DNA of 49,274 bases from Candidatus Dormiibacterota bacterium (GTDB lineage: Bacteria; Chloroflexota; Dormibacteria; Aeolococcales; Aeolococcaceae): positions 1 to 49,274 of the forward strand of contig PMYJ01000109.1 of the NCBI GenBank assembly GCA_003170875.1. Reading direction: 5' to 3'. The translations under genes were made by a program, and so were the position numbers. Below are positions 8,380 to 17,262 of the stretch, one piece after another. The notes below the pieces were generated by a model. That model had not been told where the DNA came from and did no database searches. It saw only the letters and a list, made by a program, of their open reading frames with translations. Position 1 is the stretch's first letter; each line of letters opens with the position of its first letter.

Positions 8380-8397
8380 CTGACGGAAGGCTGACGG
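8380..8397. promoter_or_regulatory. Candidate OmpR-type operator: two direct CTGACGG repeats, 11 bp apart
   Basis: CTGACGG occurs at 8380-8386 and again at 8391-8397, exactly 11 bp start to start. OmpR/PhoB-family regulators bind head-to-tail half-sites with this period. The site lies between the divergent flavocytochrome gene and the OmpR-type regulator gene. The link to that regulator is inference. Confidence 0.45.
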
Positions 8398-8544
8398 TGG
8401 GGCCGTAGGGTGGAACGGCGCGCCCGATCAAGCGGGTGGCTTCAGGATTCCGCAAGCCTGTGGCGAGAGCCTCGAATCGTGATCGATGGCTTCGTGACGG
8501 CGGCCCTCCCCCGGGCAACCCCGCATGGCGGTACCGTTTCGGAG

Positions 8545-9210
8545 ATGAGACTCCTACTCGCCGAGGACGACGCGGCGTTGCTCTCGGTGCTCGCCCGCGG
8601 GCTCCGCCAGAACGGCTACCTGGTCGACACCGTCGATCGGGGTGACGATGCTCTTCACATGCTGAGGGTCGGCGAGTTTGCCGCCGCGGTGCTGGACTGG
8701 CAGATGCCGGGGCTCGACGGTGCTGAGGTGATCACCGAGGCGCGGCGTCAGGGACTTCGGCTTCCGATCCTGATGCTCACCGCCAGGGACACAGCGCGGG
8801 ATCGGGTTCGCGGGTTGGACTCGGGGGCCGACGACTACCTGGTCAAGCCGTTCGACTTCGAGGAACTGCTGGCGCGGCTCCGGGCCCTGCTGCGGCGGGG
8901 CGGTTCGGCGGGCGGGCCGACCCTCCGGCTGGCCGGTTTGGAGCTGGACCCTGCGACGCACGAGGTCCGCAGCGCGGCGCGCCTCGTCGCCCTGACCCCG
9001 CGCGAGTACGCCATCCTGGAGCTGCTGATGCGTCGGGCTGGGGCGGCGGTCACCAGGCAGAGCATCGCCGAGCAGGTCTGGCCGGAGGCGGACGCGAGTT
9101 GGAACGCCATGGAAGCGCATATGGCGCGGCTCCGCGCCAAGCTCGGCGGGGACGCCGGGGTCGCCATCGTCGCGGTCCGCGGAACCGGATACCGGCTGGT
9201 TGGCGGATGA
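8545..9210 (+). CDS. OmpR-family response regulator
   Basis: The 221-residue product has an N-terminal receiver (acidic pair LLAEDD, phospho-acceptor Asp in AVLDWQMPG, Lys in LVKPF) and a C-terminal winged-helix DNA-binding domain ending in VRGTGYRLVGG. The ATG is preceded by a TACCGT -10 hexamer at 8532-8537 with only 7 nt between, so it may be leaderless. An in-frame upstream start at 8410 would add a non-conserved extension and is rejected. The gene overlaps its sensor kinase by 4 nt and is divergent from the flavin electron-transfer operon, its likely target. Confidence 0.92.
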   Translation: MRLLLAEDDAALLSVLARGLRQNGYLVDTVDRGDDALHMLRVGEFAAAVLDWQMPGLDGAEVITEARRQGLRLPILMLTARDTARDRVRGLDSGADDYLVKPFDFEELLARLRALLRRGGSAGGPTLRLAGLELDPATHEVRSAARLVALTPREYAILELLMRRAGAAVTRQSIAEQVWPEADASWNAMEAHMARLRAKLGGDAGVAIVAVRGTGYRLVGG

Positions 9211-10469
9211 GCGCGCCGGCCCGCAGCCGGCTCCGCAGGCACGCCCTGCGGATCGCCGCCATCGCCACCGTCCTGGTGGCGCTGGGACTCGGCGGTGTGC
9301 TCACGGCCACGGACGTGTTGGTCTCCCACAACCTCACCGCCGCGATCGACCAGCGTCTCGACCAGTGGATGACCCAGGCGGCCGTCCAGCCGAACGTGCC
9401 GGTGATCCAGATCGACCCCGACCACGACTTCGACGCGCCTCTTCTCTCCTGGGTGATGCAGCCGGGCGGGGGGTGCCGGCCCGCCGGCAGCGCTCCCGCG
9501 CTGCCCCCCCGTCTCTGCGCTGCGACCGCGCCGACCACCGCCGAACTCGCGGGCACCTCTTTCCGGCTCCTCGGCAAGCGGATTGCCAATGGGGGCTTGA
9601 TCGTAGGGGTGAGCCTCGCCGCGACTGGACAGCAGATGGGCGACCTCGTCCTCGCCGAGCTGGTGGTGGGCCCGCTCCTCCTGGCCCTTGTCTTCGTCGG
9701 CGCCTTCGCCGTCGGCAGCCGCGTCGGGGGCCCGGTGGAGCGGATGCGTCAGCGGCAGCTCGCCTTTACCGCCGATGCCTCGCACGAGCTGCGCACCCCG
9801 CTCACGGTCATGCAGGCGGAGACGAGCCTGGCCCTTTCCGGCAACGACCGAGATCTCCGCCCCGCCCTCCAACGGGTCAGCGGCGAGATCGGCCGTATGC
9901 GCCGGATCGTCGAGGATCTGCTCTGGCTCGCCCGCTTCGACTCCGAGCCCCGGCCGCCCCAGGCCCAGCTCATCGATCTGGGCACAGCCGCCCGGACGGC
10001 GGAGGAGCGCTTTGGCACGTTGGCGGCGACGCGGTCGCTTGGTGTCACCGCGGTCGCCCCGGAGAACGTCCTGCTCGTCTCGATGCCGGCCGAGTGGCTG
10101 GACCGCCTGGTCGGCGTCTTGGTGGACAACGCCTGTCGTCACGCTCGGACCGCGGTGCGTGTGGCGGCGCGCGCCGTCGAGGGGGGGCGAGCTGAGTTCT
10201 CGGTGAGCGACGACGGCGAGGGAATTCCCGATGGAGAGCTATCCCTGGTCTTCGACCGCTTCCATCGGGCGACGTCCAAGGGCCAGGGCGCCGGGCTGGG
10301 GCTGGCCATTGCCGACTCGGTCGTGCGGGCGACCCAGGGCCGCTGGCACGTCACCAATCTGGCGAGCGGAGGTGCACGCTTCGCCGTGATCTGGCCGGTC
10401 GCGCGAGAGGCACACGCAGGCTCCGGTGAGTCCACCGGCTCCGCGGCCACCCCACCGTCTGTGGCGTGA
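9207..10469 (+). CDS. Sensor histidine kinase
   Basis: The 420-residue membrane kinase starts at an ATG overlapping the regulator stop (ATGA). It has two transmembrane helices (about residues 15-37 and 153-172) enclosing an extracytoplasmic sensor region of roughly 110 residues with two cysteines (GGGCRPAG and PRLCAAT). The H-box is SHELRTPL, followed by N-box DNACRHA, G1 DDGEGIP and G2 GAGLGLAI. The HAMP segment appears very short or absent. It would phosphorylate the OmpR-type regulator encoded immediately upstream. The cysteine pair could make the sensor redox-responsive, which would fit the redox operon next door, but that is speculation. Confidence 0.9.
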   Translation: MSAPARSRLRRHALRIAAIATVLVALGLGGVLTATDVLVSHNLTAAIDQRLDQWMTQAAVQPNVPVIQIDPDHDFDAPLLSWVMQPGGGCRPAGSAPALPPRLCAATAPTTAELAGTSFRLLGKRIANGGLIVGVSLAATGQQMGDLVLAELVVGPLLLALVFVGAFAVGSRVGGPVERMRQRQLAFTADASHELRTPLTVMQAETSLALSGNDRDLRPALQRVSGEIGRMRRIVEDLLWLARFDSEPRPPQAQLIDLGTAARTAEERFGTLAATRSLGVTAVAPENVLLVSMPAEWLDRLVGVLVDNACRHARTAVRVAARAVEGGRAEFSVSDDGEGIPDGELSLVFDRFHRATSKGQGAGLGLAIADSVVRATQGRWHVTNLASGGARFAVIWPVAREAHAGSGESTGSAATPPSVA

Positions 10470-10508
10470 GGGCTCGCGGTCCGCACGGAGCCGCGGGGCT
10501 CGGAGGAG

Positions 10509-11150
10509 TCAGGCGTTGAGGAATGCCAGGACGGCGAGGACGCGCCGGTGATCGTCGGCGCTGTCCGGGAGTGCGAGCTTGGCGAAGATGCTGGTGATGT
10601 GCTTCTCGACCCCTCCCTCCGTCATGTGGAGTGAGGTCGCGATGGCGGCGTTGGTCCGGCCCTCGGCGATGAGCCCCAGCACCTGACGCTCTCGCGGGGT
10701 CAGGGTGTCCAGCGGCTGAGGACGGCCGCGCGCGATCAGCTGAGCCACCACCTCAGGGTCCAGCGCAGTGCCTCCGGCGGCGACGCGGCGCAGCGCGTCG
10801 ACGAACTCGCCGACGTCGGCGACGCGATCCTTGAGCAGGTAGCCGGTGCCGCCGCCGCCGCCTCGCAGAAGCTCGGAGGCGTACGACTGCTCGACGTACT
10901 GGGAGAGGATCATCACGGCGGTCTGAGGGACCTGGCGTCGGGCCTCGAGGGACGCCCGGAGGCCCTCGTCGCGGAAAGTCGGCGGCATCCGCACGTCGAC
11001 GACGGCGACGTCGGGGTGATGCAGGAGGACGGCGGCGACAAGACTCGGCCCGTCGCCGACCGCGGCCGCCACCTCGAAGCCGCGGCCGTCGAGGAGACGG
11101 GTCAGGCCCTCGCGGAGGAGCGCGTTGTCCTCCGCGATCACGACGCGCAT
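10509..11150 (-). CDS. NarL/LuxR-family response regulator
   Basis: The 213-residue product has a receiver domain (VIAEDNALLREGL; phospho-acceptor Asp in VAVVDVRMPP) and a C-terminal LuxR-type helix-turn-helix: LTPRERQVLGLIAEGRTN, then TEGGVEKHITSIFAKL. A short Gly run (LRGGGGGTGYLLK) sits in the receiver before the conserved Lys. It overlaps the upstream kinase gene by 13 nt on the same strand, a classic kinase-regulator pair. The target promoter is unknown. Confidence 0.92.
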   Translation of the reverse strand: MRVVIAEDNALLREGLTRLLDGRGFEVAAAVGDGPSLVAAVLLHHPDVAVVDVRMPPTFRDEGLRASLEARRQVPQTAVMILSQYVEQSYASELLRGGGGGTGYLLKDRVADVGEFVDALRRVAAGGTALDPEVVAQLIARGRPQPLDTLTPRERQVLGLIAEGRTNAAIATSLHMTEGGVEKHITSIFAKLALPDSADDHRRVLAVLAFLNA

Positions 11151-12409
11151 GGGATCTCCGCGCGGACGACCGTCGGCCCGCCGGCGGGGCTGCTCACCTG
11201 GAACCAGCCGTCCAGCGCCGCGACCCGCCCGCCCAGCCCGCGCAGCCCGCTACCGCCCAGGGCGTCGGCGCCGCCGCGACCCTCGTCGGAGACCTCCACC
11301 GTCGCGATGCCACCGCTCTCGTGCACCCTGACCCGGCACGCCGCGGCGCCACTGTGCTTGGCGACGTTGGCCAGAGCCTCGGAGACGACGAAGTAAGCCG
11401 CGGTCTCGACGGCTTCAGGGAGGCGGCGCGGGACATCCACGTCGAGGGTGACCGGGACCGGGGAGTTGGCGACGATCGCCGAGAGCGCCGCGTCGAGACC
11501 GCGATCCTCGAGGACCGTGGGAGCGATGCCCCGCACCAGCCGGCGCAGGTCGGCCAGAGCGAGCTTGGACTGTTCGTGGGCCTGCTCGACCAGTCGCCGG
11601 CCCTCCTTGGGCTCGGTGCCGAGCTTCTCCAACGCGATCCCGAGATCCACGGCCAGCGCCACCAACCGGGCCTGGGCGCCATCGTGCAGGTCGCGCTCGA
11701 TGCGGCGGAGCTGTCCCGTCTGCGCGTCGGCGGCCGCGGCCCGGCTCACCGTGAGCTGGGAGACCCGGCTGATCAGGCTGGTCCAGCTGTCCGGGCCGAC
11801 CAGGACCCGAGCCGCGGCCAGTTGGAGGGAGGAGAGACCACGGATGATCCAGGGACCTACGCAAAGGCAGAACACGCCCAGGACGACGACGACGGCCCGA
11901 CGTGGGCTGGTGGGTGGGAAATAAAGCGGTACCGCCAGGAACAGCACGGACAGCATGGCGCCCACCAGCGTCACCGCCAGACTGGCAAGGCCGAGCGGTG
12001 CGATCACCGCGGACCAGAGGACGTCCCGCCACGTCGCCGGGTCGGTGATGAGCACCCGCACCTTGCCTAGCACCGGCAGCCCGTCGGTCGGGTGATACCT
12101 GGCCCCGATCGGGTTCACGTCGACGACCAGCGCTCGGCAGCGTTCGAGCCAGGAGAGCAACCGGCAGCCGACCAGGGCGCAGCAGAAGAGCGGTAGGCCC
12201 ACCACGACCAGGCTCAGCACGCCCGAGGCGGCACAGAGGCACACCAGGGCAGCGGCCACGACGGCGATCGGGCCTCCGGTGAGGACGTGGGCGACCGCGC
12301 GCCAGGTGCGCCTGTCGGCGTAGGCGAGGGGCACCCGGAGGAGGAGTTGGAGCAGGGTCGGTGGGGGAGAGCTGAGGGGGCGGGACGAGGGCGCGGTGGC
12401 GGCGATCAT
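11138..12409 (-). CDS. HisKA_3-type (NarX/DesK-like) sensor histidine kinase
   Basis: The 423-residue product has an N-terminal membrane part with four or more hydrophobic segments and an AYADRRTWRAVAHVLTGGP sensor-domain start, as in the many actinobacterial kinases that pair with NarL regulators. The phospho-acceptor His is in ERDLHDGAQARLVAL, and the ATPase domain shows NVAKHSGA (N-box) and GSGLRGLGGRVAALDG (G-box). It is followed by its response regulator with a 13-nt overlap. The N-terminal loop carries no known ligand motif, so the signal is unknown. Confidence 0.9.
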   Translation of the reverse strand: MIAATAPSSRPLSSPPPTLLQLLLRVPLAYADRRTWRAVAHVLTGGPIAVVAAALVCLCAASGVLSLVVVGLPLFCCALVGCRLLSWLERCRALVVDVNPIGARYHPTDGLPVLGKVRVLITDPATWRDVLWSAVIAPLGLASLAVTLVGAMLSVLFLAVPLYFPPTSPRRAVVVVLGVFCLCVGPWIIRGLSSLQLAAARVLVGPDSWTSLISRVSQLTVSRAAAADAQTGQLRRIERDLHDGAQARLVALAVDLGIALEKLGTEPKEGRRLVEQAHEQSKLALADLRRLVRGIAPTVLEDRGLDAALSAIVANSPVPVTLDVDVPRRLPEAVETAAYFVVSEALANVAKHSGAAACRVRVHESGGIATVEVSDEGRGGADALGGSGLRGLGGRVAALDGWFQVSSPAGGPTVVRAEIPCAS

Positions 12410-12555
12410 GGGGCGGCTCCTGTCGAGCGGGTCAGCGTCGGACGAAGCCTACGGCCACGCTCAGCCGATGACCAGCCGGCTCTCCCGACCGCCGCAGGTG
12501 GGGCCAGCCCCACCGAGCGGGCCCGCCGGTCGCGCCACCCGCCACCGATCGGGGA

Positions 12556-14418
12556 TCACCGCCGCAGCGTCGCCGGGCGCCATCCCCTGAGGGAGCTGAC
12601 GAGAGCGATGCCCTCTGCCGTCCGCAGATCTTCGAAGGTGAAGTTCCGCTCGGCCAGACGCCCTTTCTCGATCAGCCGCCCGCGTTCGACACCGGGGAGG
12701 CAGCCGGACCCGATCGGTGGGGTCCACCAGCGCCCGTCGAGGAACACGGCCACGTTGGCGATGGTGGACTCGGTGACCTCTCCGCGCTCGTTGACGAGCA
12801 GCACATCGTCAGAGCCGGGATGGCGGGCGCTCCGAGCCTCATAGGTCGAGCGCCGCGTCGTCTTGTGGTACAGCCACACGTCCGAGGAGTCCACCGGTTG
12901 ATCGTCCGCCGCCAGCACCACGGGCGCCCGGCGGCGAGGGGGCATGGGCGCCAGCTCCACGGCGGGCACGCCGGTCCGCGAGACCACGAGACGCACCCGG
13001 CGCGGCGCGCTCACCCCGGCGAGAGCATCGCGCAACGCGGAGCGCACCCGAGCCTCGTCCAGATCGAATCCAAAGTATCCGGCCGATGCCGCCAGCCGGC
13101 CGAGGTGGCGCTCCACGTTGCGGAGGCCCGTCCCGGGCCGGTACCCCATGGTCTCCAGGAGTGAGCACTCCTCGCGGCGGCGGTGCAGGATGGCGGCCTT
13201 GGTCAGCAGCTCGGCGTGCTCGGCGCCGCCCGTCGAATCCCAGGTGATGCCGCCCCCCGTCCCATAGACGGCGTCGCCGGTCGCCCGGTCGACGACCACG
13301 GTGCGGATGGCGACGTTGAACCGGGCCTGGAAGGGAGCCCCGGGTGGGGCGACGATCCCCACCGCGCCGCAATAGACACCACGACGGCTCTCCTCGACCT
13401 CGGTGATCAGGGCCATGGTGCTCCGCTTCGGCGCCCCGGTCACCGACCCGGAGGGGAAGAGGGCCCGGAAGACGTCCGCCAGTGCCGTCGCGGGGCGGGG
13501 CCGGGCGGTCACCGTGGAGGTGAGCTGCCAGAGCGTCTCGTAGCGCTCCACCTCGAAGAGGGCCGGCACCTCGACGCTGCCGACGTCGGCCAGCTTCCCC
13601 AGGTCGTTGCGCAGCAGGTCGACGATCATGAGGTTTTCGGCCCGCTCCTTGACCGAACCGGCGAGCCCCTCAGCGCGGGCGGCGTCCTCGGCCGACCAGC
13701 GCCCCCGTGGGGCAGTGCCCTTCATCGGGCGCGTCGTCAGCCGGTCCCCCGTCCAGTCGAAGAAGAGCTCCGGCGACGCGCTGGCGATGACGTGGCGCCC
13801 GGTGTCCACGTACGCGCTGTGTGCGCCGCGCTGGGCGAGAGCGAGATCCCGGTACAGGCCGAGCAGGTCACCGTCCGCCTGCGAGCGCAGCCGCACGGTC
13901 AGGTTGCACTGGTAGGTGTCGCCCGCCGCGAGGTGCTCCCGGATGCGATCGAGTTTGCGCTCGTAGCCGGCGCGGTCCCAATCGGGCTTCCAGGGAGCCA
14001 CCGCGTACGACTCCTCCATCTCCACTTCCGGCCGGAGGCTCGCGACGGACCGGGGGGCGTCGAAGAGGCAGAACCAGGCCAGGGGAAGCTCGCCGAAGGG
14101 TTCGCCGGGCCCAAGCGCGCGGGTCGGGAGCGTCGGGTCGAGCCCCCCCGCCGCTTCGTACGCCACGAATCCGGCAGCCCACCGCCCTGACGCCGCCGCC
14201 GCCTCCACCGCGCGCAGCACCGGCAGCACCTCTCCCGGCCGGCCTGCCACCAGGACGGTGGGCTCCGGCGACGGGGGCCGGAACTCGATGCTCTCGCCGG
14301 CTCGGAGGTCGTCGAAGCGAGCGTAGGGCGCCTGGATCGGGAACCTCAGTTGGCGGCTCGCTCGCCGGCGAGGTTGCGGCGCCAGAGGTCGAGCGTCCGG
14401 TCGAAGTGCCGCTCGCAC
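12556..14418 (-). CDS. pabB: Fused aminodeoxychorismate synthase component I / aminodeoxychorismate lyase (PabB-PabC)
   Basis: The N-terminal part (about 400 residues) is a chorismate-binding PabB domain with PMKGTAPRG, ENLMIVDLLRNDLGK and GSVTGAPKRSTM. The C-terminal part (about 200 residues) is a class-IV PLP aminotransferase/lyase with YHKTTRRSTYE, which carries the PLP lysine, and GEVTESTIANVAVF. Together they make 4-aminobenzoate for folate from chorismate, with ammonia from a PabA glutaminase not in this window. The start is uncertain: recognisable homology begins near 14319 (ARFDDL), the nearest in-frame GTG is 14418, inside the upstream hydrolase gene, and a CTG at 14347-14349 overlaps that gene's stop. 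No Shine-Dalgarno sequence decides it. Confidence 0.88.
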   Translation of the reverse strand: MRAALRPDARPLAPQPRRRASRQLRFPIQAPYARFDDLRAGESIEFRPPSPEPTVLVAGRPGEVLPVLRAVEAAAASGRWAAGFVAYEAAGGLDPTLPTRALGPGEPFGELPLAWFCLFDAPRSVASLRPEVEMEESYAVAPWKPDWDRAGYERKLDRIREHLAAGDTYQCNLTVRLRSQADGDLLGLYRDLALAQRGAHSAYVDTGRHVIASASPELFFDWTGDRLTTRPMKGTAPRGRWSAEDAARAEGLAGSVKERAENLMIVDLLRNDLGKLADVGSVEVPALFEVERYETLWQLTSTVTARPRPATALADVFRALFPSGSVTGAPKRSTMALITEVEESRRGVYCGAVGIVAPPGAPFQARFNVAIRTVVVDRATGDAVYGTGGGITWDSTGGAEHAELLTKAAILHRRREECSLLETMGYRPGTGLRNVERHLGRLAASAGYFGFDLDEARVRSALRDALAGVSAPRRVRLVVSRTGVPAVELAPMPPRRRAPVVLAADDQPVDSSDVWLYHKTTRRSTYEARSARHPGSDDVLLVNERGEVTESTIANVAVFLDGRWWTPPIGSGCLPGVERGRLIEKGRLAERNFTFEDLRTAEGIALVSSLRGWRPATLRR

Positions 14419-15113
14419 GCGTCGCGGTCGTAGACGGGGAGGTCCGCCATCGCGAACCCGTGCGAGGTGCCCGGCAGCCGCTCGACCACGCCCCGCACGC
14501 CCTGGCGTTCGAGCTCGCTGCGGAAGCGGTCGACGAGCTCGGGGGTGGCCGACCGATCGTTCTCCGCAAAGGCGAAGTAGAGCTCGCCGCGCACGCTCGC
14601 CACGTCGTGGTGGGGGGAATCGGGCGCCTCCGTGACCAGGGCGCCGGGGTGGATGCCCGCCGCGGCGACGAACTGGCCCGCGAGCGCAGAGGCCGCGTGC
14701 AGCGCGAGGCGCCCGCCCATGCAGTAGCCGACGCACACCTTGGCCCCCCGGCTCGCCGCCGGATCCGAATCGATCGCCTCGAAGATGGCTTCCGTGTCGG
14801 CGAGCACCGCGTCCGGGGTCACGCTCCGGACCACGGCCATCATCCGCTGCCCCGCCGGCCCACCGAATCCCTCGGCGGCCAGCTTGCCCATGTCGAAGGT
14901 CAGCCCCTTGCCCGAGCGGTAGAAGAGGTCCGGTGCGACGCAGTAGTAGCCGTCGGCCGCGAACCGGCGGGCGTTCTCCTTCACCTGCTCCCGGTAGCCG
15001 ATCCCGTCCATGTACAGCACCGCGACCGGAAACGGCCCCCCGCCCTCGGGATGGGCGACGAAGGTCGTCATTTCCCCGTCGGGCGTGCGCACCCCGATCT
15101 CCTGCTCACCCAT
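14346..15113 (-). CDS. Dienelactone hydrolase family protein
   Basis: The 255-residue alpha/beta hydrolase has the Cys nucleophile elbow VGYCMGGRLAL (about C131), acid Asp in FAENDRSATPE and His in LPGTSHGFAMAD, the Cys-Asp-His triad of dienelactone hydrolases. The ATG at 15113 follows a strong GGGAGGGAG ribosome site. The frame is open back to 15209 but the extension lacks family sequence. It overlaps the 5' end of the PabB-PabC gene and may be co-transcribed with it, although no metabolic link is known. Confidence 0.88.
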   Translation of the reverse strand: MGEQEIGVRTPDGEMTTFVAHPEGGGPFPVAVLYMDGIGYREQVKENARRFAADGYYCVAPDLFYRSGKGLTFDMGKLAAEGFGGPAGQRMMAVVRSVTPDAVLADTEAIFEAIDSDPAASRGAKVCVGYCMGGRLALHAASALAGQFVAAAGIHPGALVTEAPDSPHHDVASVRGELYFAFAENDRSATPELVDRFRSELERQGVRGVVERLPGTSHGFAMADLPVYDRDACERHFDRTLDLWRRNLAGERAAN

Positions 15114-15210
15114 GGGCTCCCTCCCATCCCTGCCTCGCCGGTCGCGACCGGTCGCCCTCCAAGTATCCACAGGCGATCCGGCCGGTGTCATGCCGGGCCG
15201 GCTGCGCAAC

Positions 15211-15378
15211 TCAGCCGGCCGCGACCAGTGCCAGGCCGGCGACCAGGAGCCAGAGGGCGATCACTCCAAGGACGATCCATCTGGCGATGAGGCGGCGATC
15301 GTGGCTCCCGCGCGAGCGACCGCTTCGGAGATAGGCGCGGCGAACCTTGAGACTGTCCGCGCCCGAGACCGGAGGCAT
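15211..15378 (-). CDS. Small single-pass membrane protein (55 residues)
   Basis: An open frame of 55 codons begins at an ATG with GAGG 8 nt upstream. It encodes a basic N-terminal half (LKVRRAYLRSGRSRGSH) and one strongly hydrophobic helix (IVLGVIALWLLVAGLALVAA) ending at the C-terminus. It lies in the otherwise empty gap between the dienelactone hydrolase and the GlsB-like gene, on their strand. I recognise no family. Composition and the positive-inside pattern support a real tail-anchored micro-protein, but chance cannot be excluded. Confidence 0.45.
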   Translation of the reverse strand: MPPVSGADSLKVRRAYLRSGRSRGSHDRRLIARWIVLGVIALWLLVAGLALVAAG

Positions 15379-15453
15379 CAGGATCGCCTCATTGGGCTCA
15401 TCGAGCGAGCTCGGGGAGGCGGCCGGGCTGAGCAGTGCCCGCGCGGACGAGTG

Positions 15454-15765
15454 TCACCTGGTAGACCATCTGCGCCCGCCGCCCGTGAGGAGGCGAACGA
15501 TCACGAGGAGGATGACGGCGCCGACGAAGGCGATCACGATTTCGGTGATCGTGGTGTGGCCGGGAATGCTGAAGCTGATGTTGAGGATTTGAGCGAGGAA
15601 GCCGCCCGCGAGCGCGCCGATGATGCCAACCACGATGTCGGCGACGACGCCCTTACCGCGGCCGGTCACGACCTTGCTGGCGAGGAAGCCCGCCACCAGA
15701 CCGATGAAGGCCCAGAGCAGGATCGTCCCGGGATCCAGGGTGAGTGTCACGGAACCGACGAGCAT
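15454..15765 (-). CDS. GlsB/YeaQ/YmgE family stress-response membrane protein
   Basis: The 103-residue protein has three membrane segments and the family pattern LLWAFIGLVAGFLASKVV, GVVADIVVGIIGALAGGFL and VIAFVGAVILLVIVRLL, with the conserved Gly-rich turns of transglycosylase-associated proteins. The ATG at 15765 has AGGAGG 9 nt upstream; the longer open frame to 15996 is not supported. Family members accumulate under general stress in many bacteria, with no known enzymatic activity. Confidence 0.9.
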   Translation of the reverse strand: MLVGSVTLTLDPGTILLWAFIGLVAGFLASKVVTGRGKGVVADIVVGIIGALAGGFLAQILNISFSIPGHTTITEIVIAFVGAVILLVIVRLLTGGGRRWSTR

Positions 15766-16013
15766 GGTTATCCGGCCTCCTAACGGGTCATTCGACCCGA
15801 GGTCCTCTTGATAGGGAGACCCGGGCGGGTGATCCTCACTCTGGGTAAGGGGCCGAAACAACGGCAGCAACAGCTGCGGCGCCCCGGCCGCCGGGCGATC
15901 CCTGAATCCGCCGGCTGTCGCGTGAACCGCAGCGGCGCCCCTCACGTGGTGAGGACGAAGCGCCCACCGGGCGGGCGCCAGAGACCGGGCACGCAAATGG
16001 GAGGTGTGACGTG

Positions 16014-16475
16014 ATGAGCGTTCAGCTGGGAGAGCCCGCCGCGCGGCGGGCGGCCGTCACGCACACGTCGATGTGGACGCCGAGCTGGTCCCTAGCATGC
16101 CGCCTGGTGGGGGCCGCGGCCGTGGCGGCGTCGGGCGCGGTCCACTTCCAGCTCTGGACCTCCGGCTATAGCGTGATTGCGGTGATCGGCCCGCTCTTCC
16201 TGCTCGACGCCATCGGCAGCTGGCTGGTGGCGCTGGCGCTGCTCGGCACCCGGTTTCGGGTGGTGGCGGCGGCCGCCATCCTCATGGAGCTGGGCGCGAT
16301 CGGAGGTCTGGCGCTCGCCAGCACCACCGGCCTCTTCGGCTTCCAGGAGAGCGGCACCGGGGTCGGCGGCCAGATCATGGCCGCGTACGGCACCGAGGCC
16401 CTCGCCGTGATCCTGCTCGCCGGCAGCCTGGCGCTCAACCGGGGTGGCCTCGGGCGGCGGGTCAGAAGAGGGTGA
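16014..16475 (+). CDS. Hypothetical four-helix membrane protein
   Basis: The product of about 153 residues has four hydrophobic segments, beginning LVGAAAVAASGAVHFQLW with a His in the first helix, then VIAVIGPLFLLDAIGSWLV, VVAAAAILMELGAIGGLAL and ALAVILLAGSLAL. It resembles uncharacterised actinobacterial membrane proteins with a conserved GAVHFxLW segment. GGGAGG precedes both a GTG at 16011 and the ATG at 16014. The 3' end overlaps the convergent hydrolase gene by 14 nt. Confidence 0.7.
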   Translation: MSVQLGEPAARRAAVTHTSMWTPSWSLACRLVGAAAVAASGAVHFQLWTSGYSVIAVIGPLFLLDAIGSWLVALALLGTRFRVVAAAAILMELGAIGGLALASTTGLFGFQESGTGVGGQIMAAYGTEALAVILLAGSLALNRGGLGRRVRRG

Positions 16476-17262
16476 AGTGGTCGATCATGCCCGCGAGAGG
16501 TTGCGCCGCGAAGATGCTGTAATGGGTGCGCCCGGGGATGATGGCGAGGCGGTGGTGCGTGCGTAGCGCGCCGGCCGAGCCCGCGTCCCTCAGGCCACCC
16601 CCGAGGAGCGCGTAGAACTCGGCGATGTGCGAGGTCGGGATGCTGTCGGCATCTCCGTACACGAGCTGCACCGGCATCGTGAGCCCGCGAATCTCGTCGC
16701 TCCAATCGTAGGGCTTGCGCAGCAGTGCACCCACCTTGTCCATCAGGGTCGGGAAGGCGGCGGGGTCGGGGGCCACGGCGGCCCATGCGCGATAGACCTC
16801 TGATTGTTTCATCTGGTCGAATTGGCCGCTGCCGACCTGGGACATCCCCTGCAGCACCTCGGGGAACCACCCATCCCGGCGGCACGGTATCGACACCAGG
16901 GCCAATCGCCGGACCCGGTCGGGGTGCTGGATGGCGGCTCGGAGGCACGCACTGGCGCCCAGGGAGTATCCGAGCAGGTCGGCGGGGGCGAGCCGGAGCT
17001 CGTCGACGAGTCCCGCGATGTCGTCGCCAAAGGCCTCGAAGCTGAAGGCGCGATCGATGTCGCGGGTGTGGCCGTGCCCCTGCAGCTCGACGGCGATCAC
17101 CCGGTGGCTCGTCGCCAGGCGGTCGAGGAGGTCTCCCAACATGCTCGCGAGGCCGAAGCCGCCGTGCACCACGATGAGTGGGGTGCCGCCCTCGCCGTGG
17201 CTCTCCCAGTACATCTTCACACCGTTGACGTGCGCGTATCCGGTAGTGACGGGATCGGGCAT
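16462..17262 (-). CDS. Alpha/beta-fold hydrolase
   Basis: The 266-residue serine hydrolase shows the oxyanion-hole HGG in LIVVHGGFGLAS, nucleophile elbow GYSLGASACLRAA, acid Asp in YGDADSIPTSH and His in PGRTHYSIFAAQP. The overall pattern (VNGVKMYWESHGEGGTPLIVVHG) is typical of epoxide hydrolase, haloperoxidase or esterase-like enzymes; the substrate is unknown. It starts at the ATG opening MPDPVTTGYAHV. Confidence 0.88.
   Translation of the reverse strand: MPDPVTTGYAHVNGVKMYWESHGEGGTPLIVVHGGFGLASMLGDLLDRLATSHRVIAVELQGHGHTRDIDRAFSFEAFGDDIAGLVDELRLAPADLLGYSLGASACLRAAIQHPDRVRRLALVSIPCRRDGWFPEVLQGMSQVGSGQFDQMKQSEVYRAWAAVAPDPAAFPTLMDKVGALLRKPYDWSDEIRGLTMPVQLVYGDADSIPTSHIAEFYALLGGGLRDAGSAGALRTHHRLAIIPGRTHYSIFAAQPLAGMIDHFTLF

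Noticed and set aside
6677..8383. Long plus-strand open frame across the flavin operon
   Set aside because: It is antisense to the FMN-binding and flavocytochrome genes, highly charged low-complexity product, no family.
10450..10508. Possible terminator between the kinase gene and the convergent NarL regulator gene
   Set aside because: Only a 5-bp CGCGG/CCGCG stem could be found; too weak to call.
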